Assembly (NCBI GenBank): GCA_013396915.1
Contig: VWZL01001962.1
Span: 184,033 to 248,032 of the forward strand
Direction of reading: 5' to 3'
DNA from: Stercorarius parasiticus
Lineage: Eukaryota > Chordata > Aves > Charadriiformes > Stercorariidae
Length of the DNA stretch: 64,000 nt
Below, one piece after another: positions 45,135 through 57,000 of this stretch. The position numbers and the translations under genes were made by a program. How positions within the stretch are numbered: the stretch's first letter is position 1; every line of letters starts with the position of its first letter. Under the pieces are notes generated by a model. That model was not told the origin of the DNA. It saw nothing but the letters and a program-made list of their open reading frames with translations, and made no database searches.

Positions 45135-46073
45135 TTTAACCCCTACCTTCTGCCTCACCGTAAATGAATAGCGACGGGAAAACACATCACTACAGAGCAC
45201 CAGGATGCTCCCAGCATCCTTTCCAACTGGTATTTAAGTGAGACCCCAGCACAACTCTCAGCCACTGAGCCTTGAAAGATGGAGAGGTTATTTATAGCAA
45301 CCTGCTCCTTCTTCCCCCAGCCTTTGCCGTTCGCCTGCTCTTGGGGGAGCACAGGGCTCTCCACGGCCTCGCTGAAGAAATGGGGAAGCTGCCCCAGCCT
45401 CAAGGGGCTCCTGAACCCCGATGGAAGCCAACGAGGGTAAAACGCCCTGCTTTTTTGCCAGGCTCATAAATCGGCCTCTGCTGAGCCTTGTCTTCAGCCA
45501 GAGCAGCCTGTCTCTTTCCCTGCTGTCTCAAATTATGCATCTCTTCTTTATTCCTCTCTCTTTTCGCTCCTCCTGGGTCTCCTCCTCCAGTCCAGGGCTG
45601 CAATTAAAAGTCCAGGTCTCTTCCGTTTCCCATGGAGAGAGTCGCAGAGAGTCACTCCTGCCAGAGGGGGGATTTCAAACCTTCCTCTGTGATGTGTCTC
45701 ACCTCCAGTCCTTGGCCTTGCCTAAACTTTCCCAGCCCTTTCTTGTGGCTAGGAGGAGAACTCTTCTTAGGATGCATCATCAAGAGACTTGGGTAAATCT
45801 GGAATGCAGGTGCCATTTCCAGCAGTGTATGTTTCCCTGGAGCATTTGGCTGCTTCCTAATGGGAAAATTGTCTGCTAGGATGAATCCAAGAGCCCAAAG
45901 CTCTGAGCTCTTTGAAAAACATTATGCCTGAGTCTACCATTTGAGGCAGGTGAGTAACAGGGTTTGGGTTTGGGTTTTTTTGGGTAGAAAAATAACCAGA
46001 GGTACAAAGATCCTGAGCTACACAACATACCCATAGCAAAATTTTAGATATCTCCCAGGCTTCTTGTTTCTGT
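45135..46073. other. Single-copy spacer
   Basis: About 940 bases between two CR1 copies. The plus frame at 45421-45879 (152 codons) is unsupported by splice sites or domains. Confidence 0.55.
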
Positions 46074-46611
46074 CATCATAGAATCATAGAATGGTTTGGG
46101 TTGGAAGGGACCTTAAAGATCATCCAGTCCCACCCCCCTGCCCTGGGCAGGGACACCTCCCACCAGACCAGCTTGCTCCAAGCCCCGTCCAACCTGGCCT
46201 TGAACCCCTCCAGGGATGGGGCAACCACAGCTTCTCTGGGCAACCTGTTCCAGTGTCTCACCGCCCTCACAGCAAAGAATTTCTTCCTGATATCTCATCT
46301 AAATCTCCCCTCTTCCAGTTTAAAACCGCTACCCTTCGTCCTATGGCTCCCCTCCCTGCTCCAGAGTCCCTCCCCATCCTTCCTGTAGGCCTCCTTTAGA
46401 GACCGGAAGGGGCTCGAAGGTCTTCCCGGAGCCTTCTCTTCTCCAGGCTGAACCCCCCCAACTCTCTCAGCCTATCCTCACAGCAGAGGGGCTCTGACCC
46501 TCAGATCATCTTCGTGGCCCTCCACTGGACCCGTTCCAACAGCTCCGTGTCCTTCTTGTTCTGAGGACTCCAGAGCTGGAAGCAGTGCTCCAGGCAGGGT
46601 CTCACCAGAGG
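46074..46611 (-). mobile_element. CR1 LINE, 5'-truncated
   Basis: The 3' terminus CATCATAGAATCATAGAATG lies at the left. The body reaches to GGTCTCACCAGAG in ORF2. The minus-strand remnant reads [13 protein letters not shown] and [12 protein letters not shown] at about 46500-46620 before frameshifts occur nearer the 3' end. Confidence 0.95.
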
Positions 46612-47729
46612 GACCTTTCCCATTTCTTTCTGTTGCACTACAGAAAGGCTGTGGGCAGCTGGAATACAGCTCTCCTGAAAGATGCTGCGTGTAATATCCT
46701 CGCGCTGCACACCAGCACTTGCCAATGTGACCTTGGTTAAAATTGGAAGCCATCCCAGATCTTTCTCCTTCACTAATATATTTAGAAGCCTTTGCTGAGC
46801 CTGGCAGAGCAGCGCTAACCTGCGCACTCACAGGGTGTCAGAATAAATGTGCTGTGATAGATAGCTTAGGAATCGCGACGCTACAGCAGAGCAGCAGGCA
46901 CGGAATTGGAGTGGGTGTGAGGATTCAAGAGTCATCCTTTGGACCTTGCTCGCTGAGAAATAAATGATGTACTGCCCGTCCCAGAGGCTGGCCAAGGATG
47001 CGTATGCTGGGTTTGAGGGAGTCTAATTTACTCGTGCTGGTGGGAACTGCTCAAAGACACCTTTTTGAGTTGTACATGCTGATGTCCAGGTTTTTGTAAG
47101 CCTTGCTGCGATGAATGCCAGGATTGGCCTCTCTTGCGCGCTTCCCAAATCCCTTTGCCACTAGAGTGAAATATCTTGGCAGGAGATTATTTCTCTTTCA
47201 GGAGGATGAGAGCTGGGAGCAGCAAGCAGGGAGTTTGCTGGGGGAGGTCTTCCCACCCTGGCTATTCTGGAAGTACCTGATAACAGTTACGAGTTACAAC
47301 ACTTCAGATTATCAGGACTCAAGGGAAACCTTCAGGTGACAGACCCAAGGGCTGTCACCACCTCCTATCAAGAGGGATAAATCCGTGCATCACCTTCCTA
47401 AACCTTGCTCAGGGTAGATATCATTTGAAAAGAGGATAGCTTCTCTCACCTACTTCTCCGGCCCTTTCTGGTGCAAAGACCATTCAAACAAGAACATATA
47501 GGTGTGATATACCCATACATGCAGGGTAGCCATGTTTAAAATAAGGGAGCTGAGAGCATAGGCTAAGTAGAGAAGTTTAATGGTATCCCACCGCAGCTGA
47601 GTAGCTGTAACTGTCTTCACACAGGATCTAAGCCCACAAGAAGTGTCAGGTATTTCAGCCTACTAACTAGTTGTCCCTAACTGGAGGGAAACCACAGCTC
47701 CACCGGTGAATGGTAACTTGTGTAATCTC
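46612..47729. other. Single-copy spacer
   Basis: About 1.1 kb with no recognisable gene or repeat. Confidence 0.55.
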
Positions 47730-48008
47730 AATCATAGAATCATAGAATGGTTTGGGTTGGAAGGGACCTTAAAGACCATATAGTTCCAACCCCCCCTAGA
47801 CCAGGTTACTCCAAGCCCTGTCCAGCCTGGCCTTCAACACCTCCAGGGATGGGGCAGCCACAGCTTCTCTGGGCAACCTGGGCCAGGGGCTCACGACTCT
47901 CAGAGTGAAAAATTTCTTCCTGATATCTAATCTAAACCTCCCCTCTTCCAGTTTGAAGCCATCACCCCTTGTCTTATCACTACATGCCCCTGTAAAAAGT
48001 CCCTCTCC
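47730..48008 (-). mobile_element. CR1 LINE 3' fragment with a 26-bp internal loss
   Basis: It starts AATCATAGAATCATAGAATG. After AGTTCCAACCCCCC the usual block containing CTGCCCTGGGCAGGGACACC is missing and the sequence resumes at CTAGACCAGGTTACTCC. The right end lies in ORF2 (GTAAAAAGTCCCTCTCC). The minus-strand remnant frame includes [17 protein letters not shown]. Confidence 0.95.
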
Positions 48009-49411
48009 AACATTCAATTCTCTTGACTATCAGAGATGTGCAAGCTTAAAATCACCCGGGGTCCTGTCTCCTTGTAGAGCCTCACTGATGCTGCAAAGAA
48101 CTCTACCTGTAGGCACTGGTGGCACGATTACTTATGGATAAGCTCGGAAGACTCTTCCATGAATAGGGTCTAGCTGGGTGACTAGGGATAACTGAAACTA
48201 ATTAACTTTGTGTCCATCTTTTTGTACAGGGTGATTTATTGGTGATGGGAGGTACCAGCCTGGTCCAGGCTATATGGAGTTGTATTTGCTGTGTTCACAC
48301 ATGCTGTGTGTAACAGCATGGAGCATCTCCTCGGTGCTGGTCACAAAGTGATAATATTCAGGGGCAATGCAGGCTTTTACACACTTCAGTTGGCCTTGAA
48401 GAACCACCTCAAAGCTCAAGGTGTTCAGTTTCTACGGCGATTTTGTCCCTGGGCTTTTTTTACAGCAGTATTATCTCCAAACTCAAACCACTTAGCATGT
48501 TATTAGTCTGTTCCTGGCCGTGTTGAATCTGCAACCAGGCCCTCTCAGGCAACTGGTACCAATTCTCATCTGGTTGCTGCTACCCACTGGTTGGTTTTAT
48601 CTGGGCTTCTCGCATCTGACCATTGACATCCAACAGAGAACTCGCAGAGCTGTTTGCACTGCACCGGGCAGATCCTTGGCTGAGATCTTCTCGCATTGCG
48701 ATAGCGCTACGTCCAACTGCAGTGAAGCAGGACTGAGACAGTGACACCAGCGATAATGTGCTTTACAATGAGTCATTAATAAAGAGGAAAGTGCTCAGAG
48801 GTGACAAAGTTCCTGTTAAGCTTAACAGCATTAGGCCTGTTTAGTTAAGTCTAAGAGATAATTGCTATAGTGACACGTTCCCATTTCTAAAGTGCAAAAC
48901 CAATAGTTCCTTTTTGCAAATGTTAGGACATTTCTCTCGGAAAAGAGAAGGGAGGACGGAATGAATGAATATCAGCTTAAGGAAATGAAGGCATATGCAT
49001 CACTGAAGGAAAAAAACCCAACTCCTCAGGATTTTAGCTTGAAGCACATTTAAAAATAGAAATAGGAAAAAAAATATTCAGAGATCTTCTCTGTATGAGG
49101 TCGCGCTCCTGCTGGACGGAAGGGCTGCCCACTGCAGTCAGCCCTGCTCGGGAGGGGTTTGGTACCTCTGCTGCAGAGATAACTCTCCTGAGCACATTAT
49201 CAGGCGCTGGAAACCTCCAAGGTCACAGCTGCCAGCCCAGGCACCCTGTCAATGCCTGGTAATGACCTTGAGGGATCTTTTCATGGCAGCTTAAACTGAT
49301 GGAAGGGGTTGCTGCTGCAGTCCCACCCTTGGCCATACGCCAGTCAGAGACGAGATGTGATGTAGTGAGTCAGAAGCTAATTCGGTCCAAAAAAAGAATC
49401 ACTTAAACATT
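48009..49411. other. Single-copy, AT-rich stretch
   Basis: No gene recognised. The AT-rich part at 48770-49090 is non-repetitive and includes the palindrome noted at 48799-48828. Confidence 0.5.
48799..48828. promoter_or_regulatory. HNF4-like site beside a perfect 16-bp palindrome
   Basis: AGGTGACAAAGTTC (48799-48812) resembles a nuclear-receptor DR1 or HNF4 element with the CAAAGTTC core. It is immediately followed by CTGTTAAGCTTAACAG (48813-48828), a perfect 16-bp palindrome made of inverted GTTAA half-sites like those of HNF1 but with a 2-bp rather than 3-bp spacer. The pairing is suggestive; binding is untested. Confidence 0.3.
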
Positions 49412-49946
49412 ATAGAATCACGGAATGGTTTGTGTTGGAAGGGACCTCAAAGATCATCCAGTCCCACTACCCTGCCCTGGGCAGGGACACCTCCCACCAC
49501 ACCAGGTTGCTCCAAGCCCCGTCCAACCTGGCCTTCAACACCTCGAGAGATGGGGCAGCCACAGCTTCTCTGGGCAACCTGGGCCAGGGGCTCACCACCC
49601 TCACAGCAAACAATTTCTTCCTCAGATCTCATCTAAATCTCCCCTCTTTCAATTTAAAACTGTTTCCCCTCATCCTATGGCTCCCCTCCCTGCTCCAGAG
49701 TCCCTCCCCAGCTTTCCTGGAGCCCCTTTAGGGACTGGAAGGGGCTGGAAGATCTCGCCGGAGCCTTCTCTTCTCCAGGCTGAATGCCCCCAACTCTCTC
49801 AGCCTGTCCTCACAGCAGAGGGGCTCCAGCCCTCTGGGTTTCTTCATGGCCCTCCTCTGGACTTGCTCCAGATAGAGTCCCTCCCCATCTTTCCTGCAGG
49901 CCCCCTTTACCTACTGGAAGGCCGCTATAAGGTCTCTCTTAGAGTC
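49412..49946 (-). mobile_element. CR1 LINE, chimeric or internally duplicated
   Basis: A normal CR1 runs from TATAGAATCACGGAATGG to CCTCCTCTGGACTTGCTCCA (about 49867). Then a second, earlier CR1 segment follows: GAGTCCCTCCCCATCTTTCC through TACTGGAAGGCCGCTATAAG. This corresponds to the part already present at about 49691-49765. The second segment is closer to the variant at 4086-4160 than to the first. The frame is broken. Confidence 0.93.
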
Positions 49947-52567
49947 TTTATGCCAAGCCAACCCACAGATACTTAGCTCAGGGTTGTCCTAGCCAACTAC
50001 TTACTTCTTCCCACCTTCTGCCCCACTCTGTCCCTCCTAGAACATCTCATGCACCTCTTGGCTTCAGGTGGCCCAGATATTTCCCTGGCCTGAAGAAGGG
50101 TTTGCCCGCCTGAGAGCTCGTCTAGTTTTTCTGACTCTACCAGTCGGCCTAATAAAAGATAGCATCTCTCCACACACACCACTGACTTCAAGGAGCCCTC
50201 GCATGTAGCTGGTTCTGCCCAAGATAACCTGTCACTCCTCCGGCTTTGTGCTTATCTGTGGGAACAGGGCGTGTGGGGCGGGAGCCTCGCCTGAGTCCCT
50301 GGGTTTCCCTCCCTCTTCTGCACCTGAATGCGCTTATTGTTTGTGCGTCTTTGTCTGTTGGAGGGGAAGAAGGAGGCCTTAAATGAATTGGGTCAAACAA
50401 GTTTTTCAGCTGCATGCAGGTTAGGAGAGGCCACAAGAAAAGAACCGCAGCCCTTTGAAGTCAGGCTGCTCCTTTTCTTTTTCACAGGCTGTTTTTTAGC
50501 TCTGACAGTGAGTGATACTTTCTCAGATGGAGATCAATTCACCGAACACAAGAACAAAAGCTCTCTAAACACACCACTATCTAAGGGCTCGCATTGCAAT
50601 GACATATCATTGATGGAAGGCCAGGAGGCAGCTCCAGCTAAATCATGTTTATAATAAGGGCAAACCTTTCCTCCGGGGCCTTTCACTCTAAAAAATGCAA
50701 GAACTGGGCAAAAATGAGGGCATCTTTCCATTCCTAAGGAAGGAATCTGCCATCAACAGACATTAGTTTTATCACTTGTATTTAGATATCAGGGTGGCAG
50801 GTCCTTTTGAAATGCCTGGCCGTGTTGATGATGTTCAATTCATGAAAAGACTCAGAGCCCGAGGTCCACAACTGAGATACGTGGTCTCCAGGCTTCACTG
50901 ATCCCTTGGCAGTGACGCTGAGGAGGCCACTCTTGACCTGGGAATTCCACACTCATCTCTCCTTGTTAGTCTTGGTTTTATGCACAGTTTTCTGTTTAAC
51001 TTAAACAGTCTTAAGAGCAGGGACTAGGTCTTCCCCTTCTAGATAAATGCCTAGGCAATGAGCTGTAAACTCACATGTTCTCTCCGTCTCTCTCTCTCCC
51101 AGTTAATTATTTTATACAAAACAGAGAAAGAAGCTGAACAAGCCCCACTTCAGAATAACTTGTCAGGTGGCTAACCTCCTCAAAGCTGGGAAGGGGTCTT
51201 CAAGGTCTCCTCAAGCACTTCCAGATGGGTGCTCTAACTCATGGGTTATTAAATAAAAAGGCACAGCTTCCCCATGGCACTATTTGGCAAGAAAGGATTA
51301 GCTTGTACATTAATCTGCAAGAGACGGTCCAGCAGAGACCCCACGGAGGAGCAAGGACCTCCTTGCTGCCTGTTCGTCACTTGCTCCCCATGGTCTCATC
51401 GTGTCTTTCCAGCCAGCTCATGACTACGTGATCAATGAAGCGCACATCCTGGCCTGGTCTCAAGATTAGATTCACCCACTGTCCTTGCTGCAAATGCTCA
51501 AGCTCAGACTAAGAGGACATGAGGCTGATCTCTGAAGCCCTTGCGGTATAGATGGAGCCCAGCTTCTCTCACTCGGGACTGAGGGTCTTCTACAAATGTG
51601 GTGCAGCAATGCCGAGCTCTCTTCTAAAACATTTCCATGTATGCAAATGAGGCTCTGCAGTCATAGCTTGACACAGGCTGAAGAGTTGGCATCACAAAAC
51701 TAGGATTTCTTCCAAACCGCCACTGGGCCTCCCCATGGACGTTTTGGAAATGCCAGGACGCTTCCTTGGGGGTTTGAAAGAGCCTTTCTGGGGGGAATAA
51801 CAGAACCTGCAGAAAGGTTAGCATCAAAATAGCTGCGGAGCAAGAGCATCTGCAGGGGAGGCGTAGCCAGGGGTTCAGTGTCACCGAATCTGTGCAGCTG
51901 TCCTATGGCTAATGTAAAAGTCTGTATTCTGAAAAGGTCAAAAAGGCAATTAAAGAGACAAAAGACCAGCCCTTTCCAGTATTGAAGCAGATGCTCAGCC
52001 AAAACATTTGCCTGCAAGATTGTATTTCCTTAAGGTTTATTAACCATTAAGTGTTTTTAGGACGGGATCATAAAGATAATGAACTGAACGACAAGTATAG
52101 TCAGGATTCCTTCGCAAATTATTCCCGTTGGGTTAGACAAGCGTTTGAAAAGCAAAATGCTTTGTTATGATTTTACAACAGGAGACTCCGAGCTTGTCCC
52201 TGGCAGCTCGTCTCCGCTTTAACTTGCTGGTGAAACCAGGGAACCTGCTGGGTTAAGGGAAAGCCGAGCAAAGCAGCCGTATTGGACCAGCAGCTGGATG
52301 ATTTGCAAGGACTTTCTCCCTTGGGCAATGCCAACTTAAAAAAAATTCCGCTCTCCCCACCCTGACTTCTCACTGCATCACCCCATGCTCTTCAGTTATC
52401 CTGGCACTAAAGCAGATCAGCGAACGGATCCAGGTTAAAAACAAAGAGTGAGGGGTTTTGGGGTGAGGTCTGGTGCCAAGAACAGTTTCAATCAAATCAC
52501 CTAACTTTCCAACGGCAGTCCTGTTTGAAAACTTTATTTTTAATCTCGTTGTGCAATGAGAACTCTT

Positions 52568-52594
52568 CCCCCCCCCCCGCCCCTCCCCGCCCCA
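52568..52594 (+). repeat. C-rich tract, G-quadruplex-capable on the minus strand
   Basis: An 11-base C-run is followed by GCCCCTCCCCGCCCC. On the minus strand this gives four or more G-runs with short loops and Sp1-like GGGGCGG sites. Confidence 0.8.
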
Positions 52595-52639
52595 GGCATT
52601 AGCTATTAAAATATGCTGATTTCCAACTAAATATAACAT

Positions 52640-53060
52640 TTTACTAGATTTTGGTTAGTAGGTGGGTATGTGATCAAAGTGAAGATTGTGGGGTTATCCA
52701 CCAGTGGAGATCGGTAATAACATGCGAGAGGAAAACTGCGCCAGAAATCACAGCTAACCTTGTTTTGGGCGTAGGGAACGGATGAGCTGAACAGCCAAGG
52801 TCCCTCCTGGCTCTATTTTGCTGCGGCTCTAGGACAGAAACACATATTTACGTCATTATAAAAATGAATACCCATTTTTTCAGAGTTTTACTACTTCAAT
52901 GTTTCACATTATAGAACAATGGATGTTGCCCATGTATTTACTTGTTTGTACCAAATCATAGAATTTAATGGAATTCAACTACAATGCAGTGGACACATGA
53001 ATTATTAATGAGTTTACTCAAATTTATTCTCATGGACCTGAGAGACGTTGCCCCAGCAAG
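52640..53060. promoter_or_regulatory. AT-rich candidate conserved enhancer block
   Basis: A non-repetitive AT-rich segment contains TGATCAAAG (TCF/LEF type, about 52671), TTACGTCATTA (CRE/ATF type, about 52849), AGAACAATGG (SOX type, about 52913) and TGTATTTACTTGTTTG (forkhead type, about 52933). The combination is typical of vertebrate developmental enhancers but is not proof of function. Confidence 0.25.
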
Positions 53061-53922
53061 CGGTTTGTAGAGGGGCCACCTTGTTTTGAAGGATGAGAAA
53101 ATCTAACAGCACGGACATGGGTTGCTCCCGGCCAGAGCTCTCAGGGATGAAGCCTAAATGTGTTGGATAAATAGGGAAACATCAGTTTGTTTAAAAGCAA
53201 CTTAAACGAAGAAAGTCCTGTTGTTGGTGACCTGACTTGACAGATGTACGTAGTGACCAGAAACAAGATTTTTAGAACTAGTGGATTTTCACACCTCATT
53301 TTTTTATTCCTGGAGGATTAAAACACACTTTGTTGCTTATTTCAATTGCCATTTCTCTTCTAAGTCCTGGATGAAGAAGTCATTGAGCTAAGTTAGGCAA
53401 GGAAATGGAAATGAAGTAAATAGTCTCCCTGCATCTGCAGGAAAGTCGGCTTCTGTCCAAAGGTGCATTAGTTCCTCAAGAAACCAGGGCTTCATGTGCT
53501 TCGCCTTGACTGTAACTGCTCCACTCATCTGGTAGTATTTGCAAATTTGGTAATTAAGGAAATTTAATAGAGAGTAATAAGCCTAGGACTTTCAAGAAGT
53601 TGCAATCCTTTATTTTTAAAGGTGTACATAATTTAAATACAAAAAACCTGCTCTAAGTAAAAACCATTAAAAGAGATTCATTTTGGTCTCCATCCTGCTG
53701 GCTTACTGAATCTCAAGGAGGAAATGGGGATGTCTGATCCGTGTGCAGGGGAGGTTGAAGTCCAGGGGGAAAAATGAGGCTTCTTCTGCTCCTTGACCCA
53801 GATCTTGGGGCCATCATCTGCCCTGGACAAGCTCTGGAGCCCTCTGGGAAGGGATGGCTGAACATACCCATCACCTTCTCGTGGTGCACTCATCCAGGCA
53901 GCCTGGCTGAATGGAGAACCCA

Positions 53923-54037
53923 AGAATCATAGAATCACAGAAAGTGTTGGGTTGGAAGGGACCTTTAAAGGTCATTTAGTCCAACCCCCTTGCAGTAAGC
54001 AGGGACATCTTTAACTAGATCAGATTGCTCAGAAAGT
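53923..54037 (-). mobile_element. Short CR1 3' fragment
   Basis: AGAATCATAGAATCACAGAA then AGTGTTGGGTTGGAAGGGAC is the reversed 3' end. The GTAAGCAGGGACATCTTTAA block groups it with 3816-4590 and 27926-28294. It ends after about 115 bases at GATTGCTCAGAAAG. Confidence 0.95.
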
Positions 54038-57000
54038 TACTGCTGAGCCGAGCTGCAGGAATGCCACGTCTCAGGTCAACCTGTGTGCAGTGTGAATGTC
54101 AAGGGCTCAATTCAGTTGCCTAAATGTACGTCTCCAATGCTGCGTGAGATGCTCTAGGTACTGAGATGACGCCTGATGAGCGTGACACAGGGCTCACAGG
54201 AGACATGTCATGGAGTTGCTGAAGGCAACACCAGAGATGGCCTCAAACATCTCAGCTAACACAGGAGGCCCTCGTTAAGGCAACCCAGAGGCCTATGGGC
54301 CCGAGCTACAGCCATGTTCTTCAGTGAGGATGGGAGACATGTGGGTCATGAGACTGCAGTGGTTCTGCCTGTTCCAGTTCACTCTTCCCCTTGCAGGGCA
54401 AACAGTCCTGAAACCTGAAGGACTCCCGGGCAAAGCAGCTGGATGGAGCCAACAGAGAAGCCCCCAGGACCTCTCAGCTAGAGCAGACCTCGCCTGGCTC
54501 CTGCCTCATCCACCACCCAGACCCAGGGGCGGGGATGCATCCAGGGCAGCAGGGGCTGGGCAGGGTGTAGGGCTGAAGCTCTTTGTACTCTGATTGTTCC
54601 CAGATACCGCGTGATGCATTAAAATACTTGGCACGGTGGGGAACACGGGCTTGTGTTCACAAAGCTGGGAGTACGGAGAGAGTAGTTATCCTAATCTCCG
54701 CCTTCCTTTCCTCCCCATCAGGGAGATGCCGTTCAATCAACTCAGGCTACTTCATGTAAGCAAATTAAATCCACAGGCCCCTTCTGCCCCCACATCTGTA
54801 TTTCTTGACTGTACCTGCTAATGGGAGCTTTTGCTACACCCAGGGAAGGCCAGCAACAAGCCCATCTGAGGAACTGGCACCCATCCCTTTGCGTGGATGA
54901 GCTTAGGAGGGACTCTCGGCAGAGCTGTGCTGAGCTCTTTTTCTCCTGGAGGCAAAATCCTCATTCCCAAAGTACACTGCAGCCAATTTACCCTGGCCCA
55001 GAGCCTGGGAACAAGAGACTATTGCTAAACTCAGACAGCCTCTTGAACTAGGGATGCTGCTCCGCGCCATTTCCCCCAAAGGCACTTTGTGTCAACGCCT
55101 CCACTCTTAACAACCTTGCCTCCACTGGATGGCAAAAGTGCCTTTTTGGCATCTGGTTTGCAGCGTTATAAAGGAAGAAAATCTTCTTGCCAGGACAAGA
55201 GAGAGTCAGATGCTATCTGTGCTCCAGTCCACGGGGCACGCTGTGGGGCTGTGTCCAGACACCCAGTGCAAGCTTTAGATGTCAGAGGCAGGGTGCCGGG
55301 AGGAGCAGCCCAGAGCTCCAGTCAGCTCGCCCTGCGTCTCTGCAATGCCGCGCTGCCGGATGGCAAACGCTCCCATGGACATCCTGGATCAGTCAGCGCA
55401 TCTCCATCGCATGCCAGCTGAAAGTTCTCTAGACATGCTCCTGAGGCATCCCTGCTTTCCCTCAGAAATTGCCCTCGGGATGACGGCTCGGCAACCAAAC
55501 TCTGAATCTCTTACTGCTGTCCTTGTAGCAGCTATGAGAAGAAACTCTTCCAGCATGGGAAGGTTGCTCAGCTCAGGAGGTGACCCAATTCTGTCCCTGC
55601 CACCAAGGGGAAGAGTTTCTGGAGGAGCAAGGAGACGGTGCCTGGTCCTGTATCTCTCAGGGGAGCTTCTTCATCATTATTCTTTGTAGGGTTTTCCCTC
55701 TCATAAAGAGATCTCCAACAGCACCTACCTATTTCTGACCCCATCCCAACACCTCCCACACTCACCTCTGAACTTTTCCGTTCTCCCCAGTTCTTATTTC
55801 CAGTGCTGGAAGCACCCATTGCATACTCAAGCCTTTGCAGCCCTGGGCTGGAGCATGCCTGCTTCAGAGAATCCTCGGAGAACGGAGTTGTTAATCTGTG
55901 ACCGGATCTGTTGAGCACAAGCAAACCATGATTTGCAGAGCTTATAACTAATTCAAAATTAAACAAACTTTCCTGGAAATGGCAAATGGCACTTTTTGAC
56001 AGCAGGACCAAATTTCATGCTCTTTCTTCAATGCGTGGAGGCTTTTCTGTCTTACAGCAGTTTCATGGAATTATTTATTTTCAAAATCTGGGCAAAACAC
56101 TGCGCTTTCCCCTTATTCTTGGAAATGGTCAAAATAGTTTGGTTGAAACTTTCCAGAGAACTTCAGCCTAAGGCAGACATCTGGCATGGAAAAATTTTTG
56201 CCCAAACAATTACAGTTTGACAAAACTATAAGCCGAATTACCGGTGCCTTAAGTGCTGGGCCCTGGTAACTCTGGATGTGCTGGGGACCTGCACTGGCCA
56301 TGAGCATGGCCTGTAAATATGATGAAGATTTAGGGTCTTCTGCTCTAGGAAAAGGAAGGGGAGAGGATAGCCACGAGAGGGAGTGCAATTCCTTATTCTC
56401 ACCATGCAGCACAGCCCCGCTGCTGCTAACCACACCAGCCCTCCGGCTACGAGCTGTGTTTTAGCTGTAGATGGGTCCTGTGCTGTGTCGAGTCTCACCC
56501 AGCGAGAATTATGAAGAAAACGATGAAGATATGCTCGTGTCACGTCTAACAAACGGCCCACCCGCATGCCAGGCTATTGCAACATCGGGCATTTGGCTTC
56601 TGAAACCAAAAACAGTAGGTGAAAAGTTACAAGGAGATTCGAAGAGGTCTCAGTGCTGGACCTGAACACGTGGATGGATCCTAAGAAGACCTGGAGCACC
56701 ATGTATCTGTCACAGCTCCTTGCAGCGCCAAAAGAAGAGAGGCCCTGATCTTGAACAGCCGCTTGACAATTCAATCTGCAAAGATCCTGGCCTCCCCGAA
56801 GACACTAGAGAGACGATGGGCGAGCTCGAGGGAATCAGATCCCCACACCATGGTTCCCAACCCAAGTACCTCCAGATGAACACTGGCTACAGTCTCATTT
56901 TCAAAAAGTGACCTACTCAATGAGGTCAGAACTGCAATGGACTTTTTGCTCCACAGGGGATGTAGAGGGGAATGTGCAGGGGACCTATTCGCATCCAAGC

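Larger units (their letters stand above)
49947..53922. other. Single-copy stretch, partly AT-rich
   Basis: No gene recognised over about 4 kb. A C-rich tract lies at 52568-52594 and an AT-rich motif-dense block at 52640-53060. An AGGTCCCTCCTGGCTCTATTTT-like patch near 52798 may be a decayed CR1 end, but it is too short to call. Confidence 0.5.

Noticed and set aside
52770..52830. Possible decayed CR1 3' end (AAGGTCCCTCCTGGCTCTATTTT)
   Set aside because: Too short and diverged to separate from chance.
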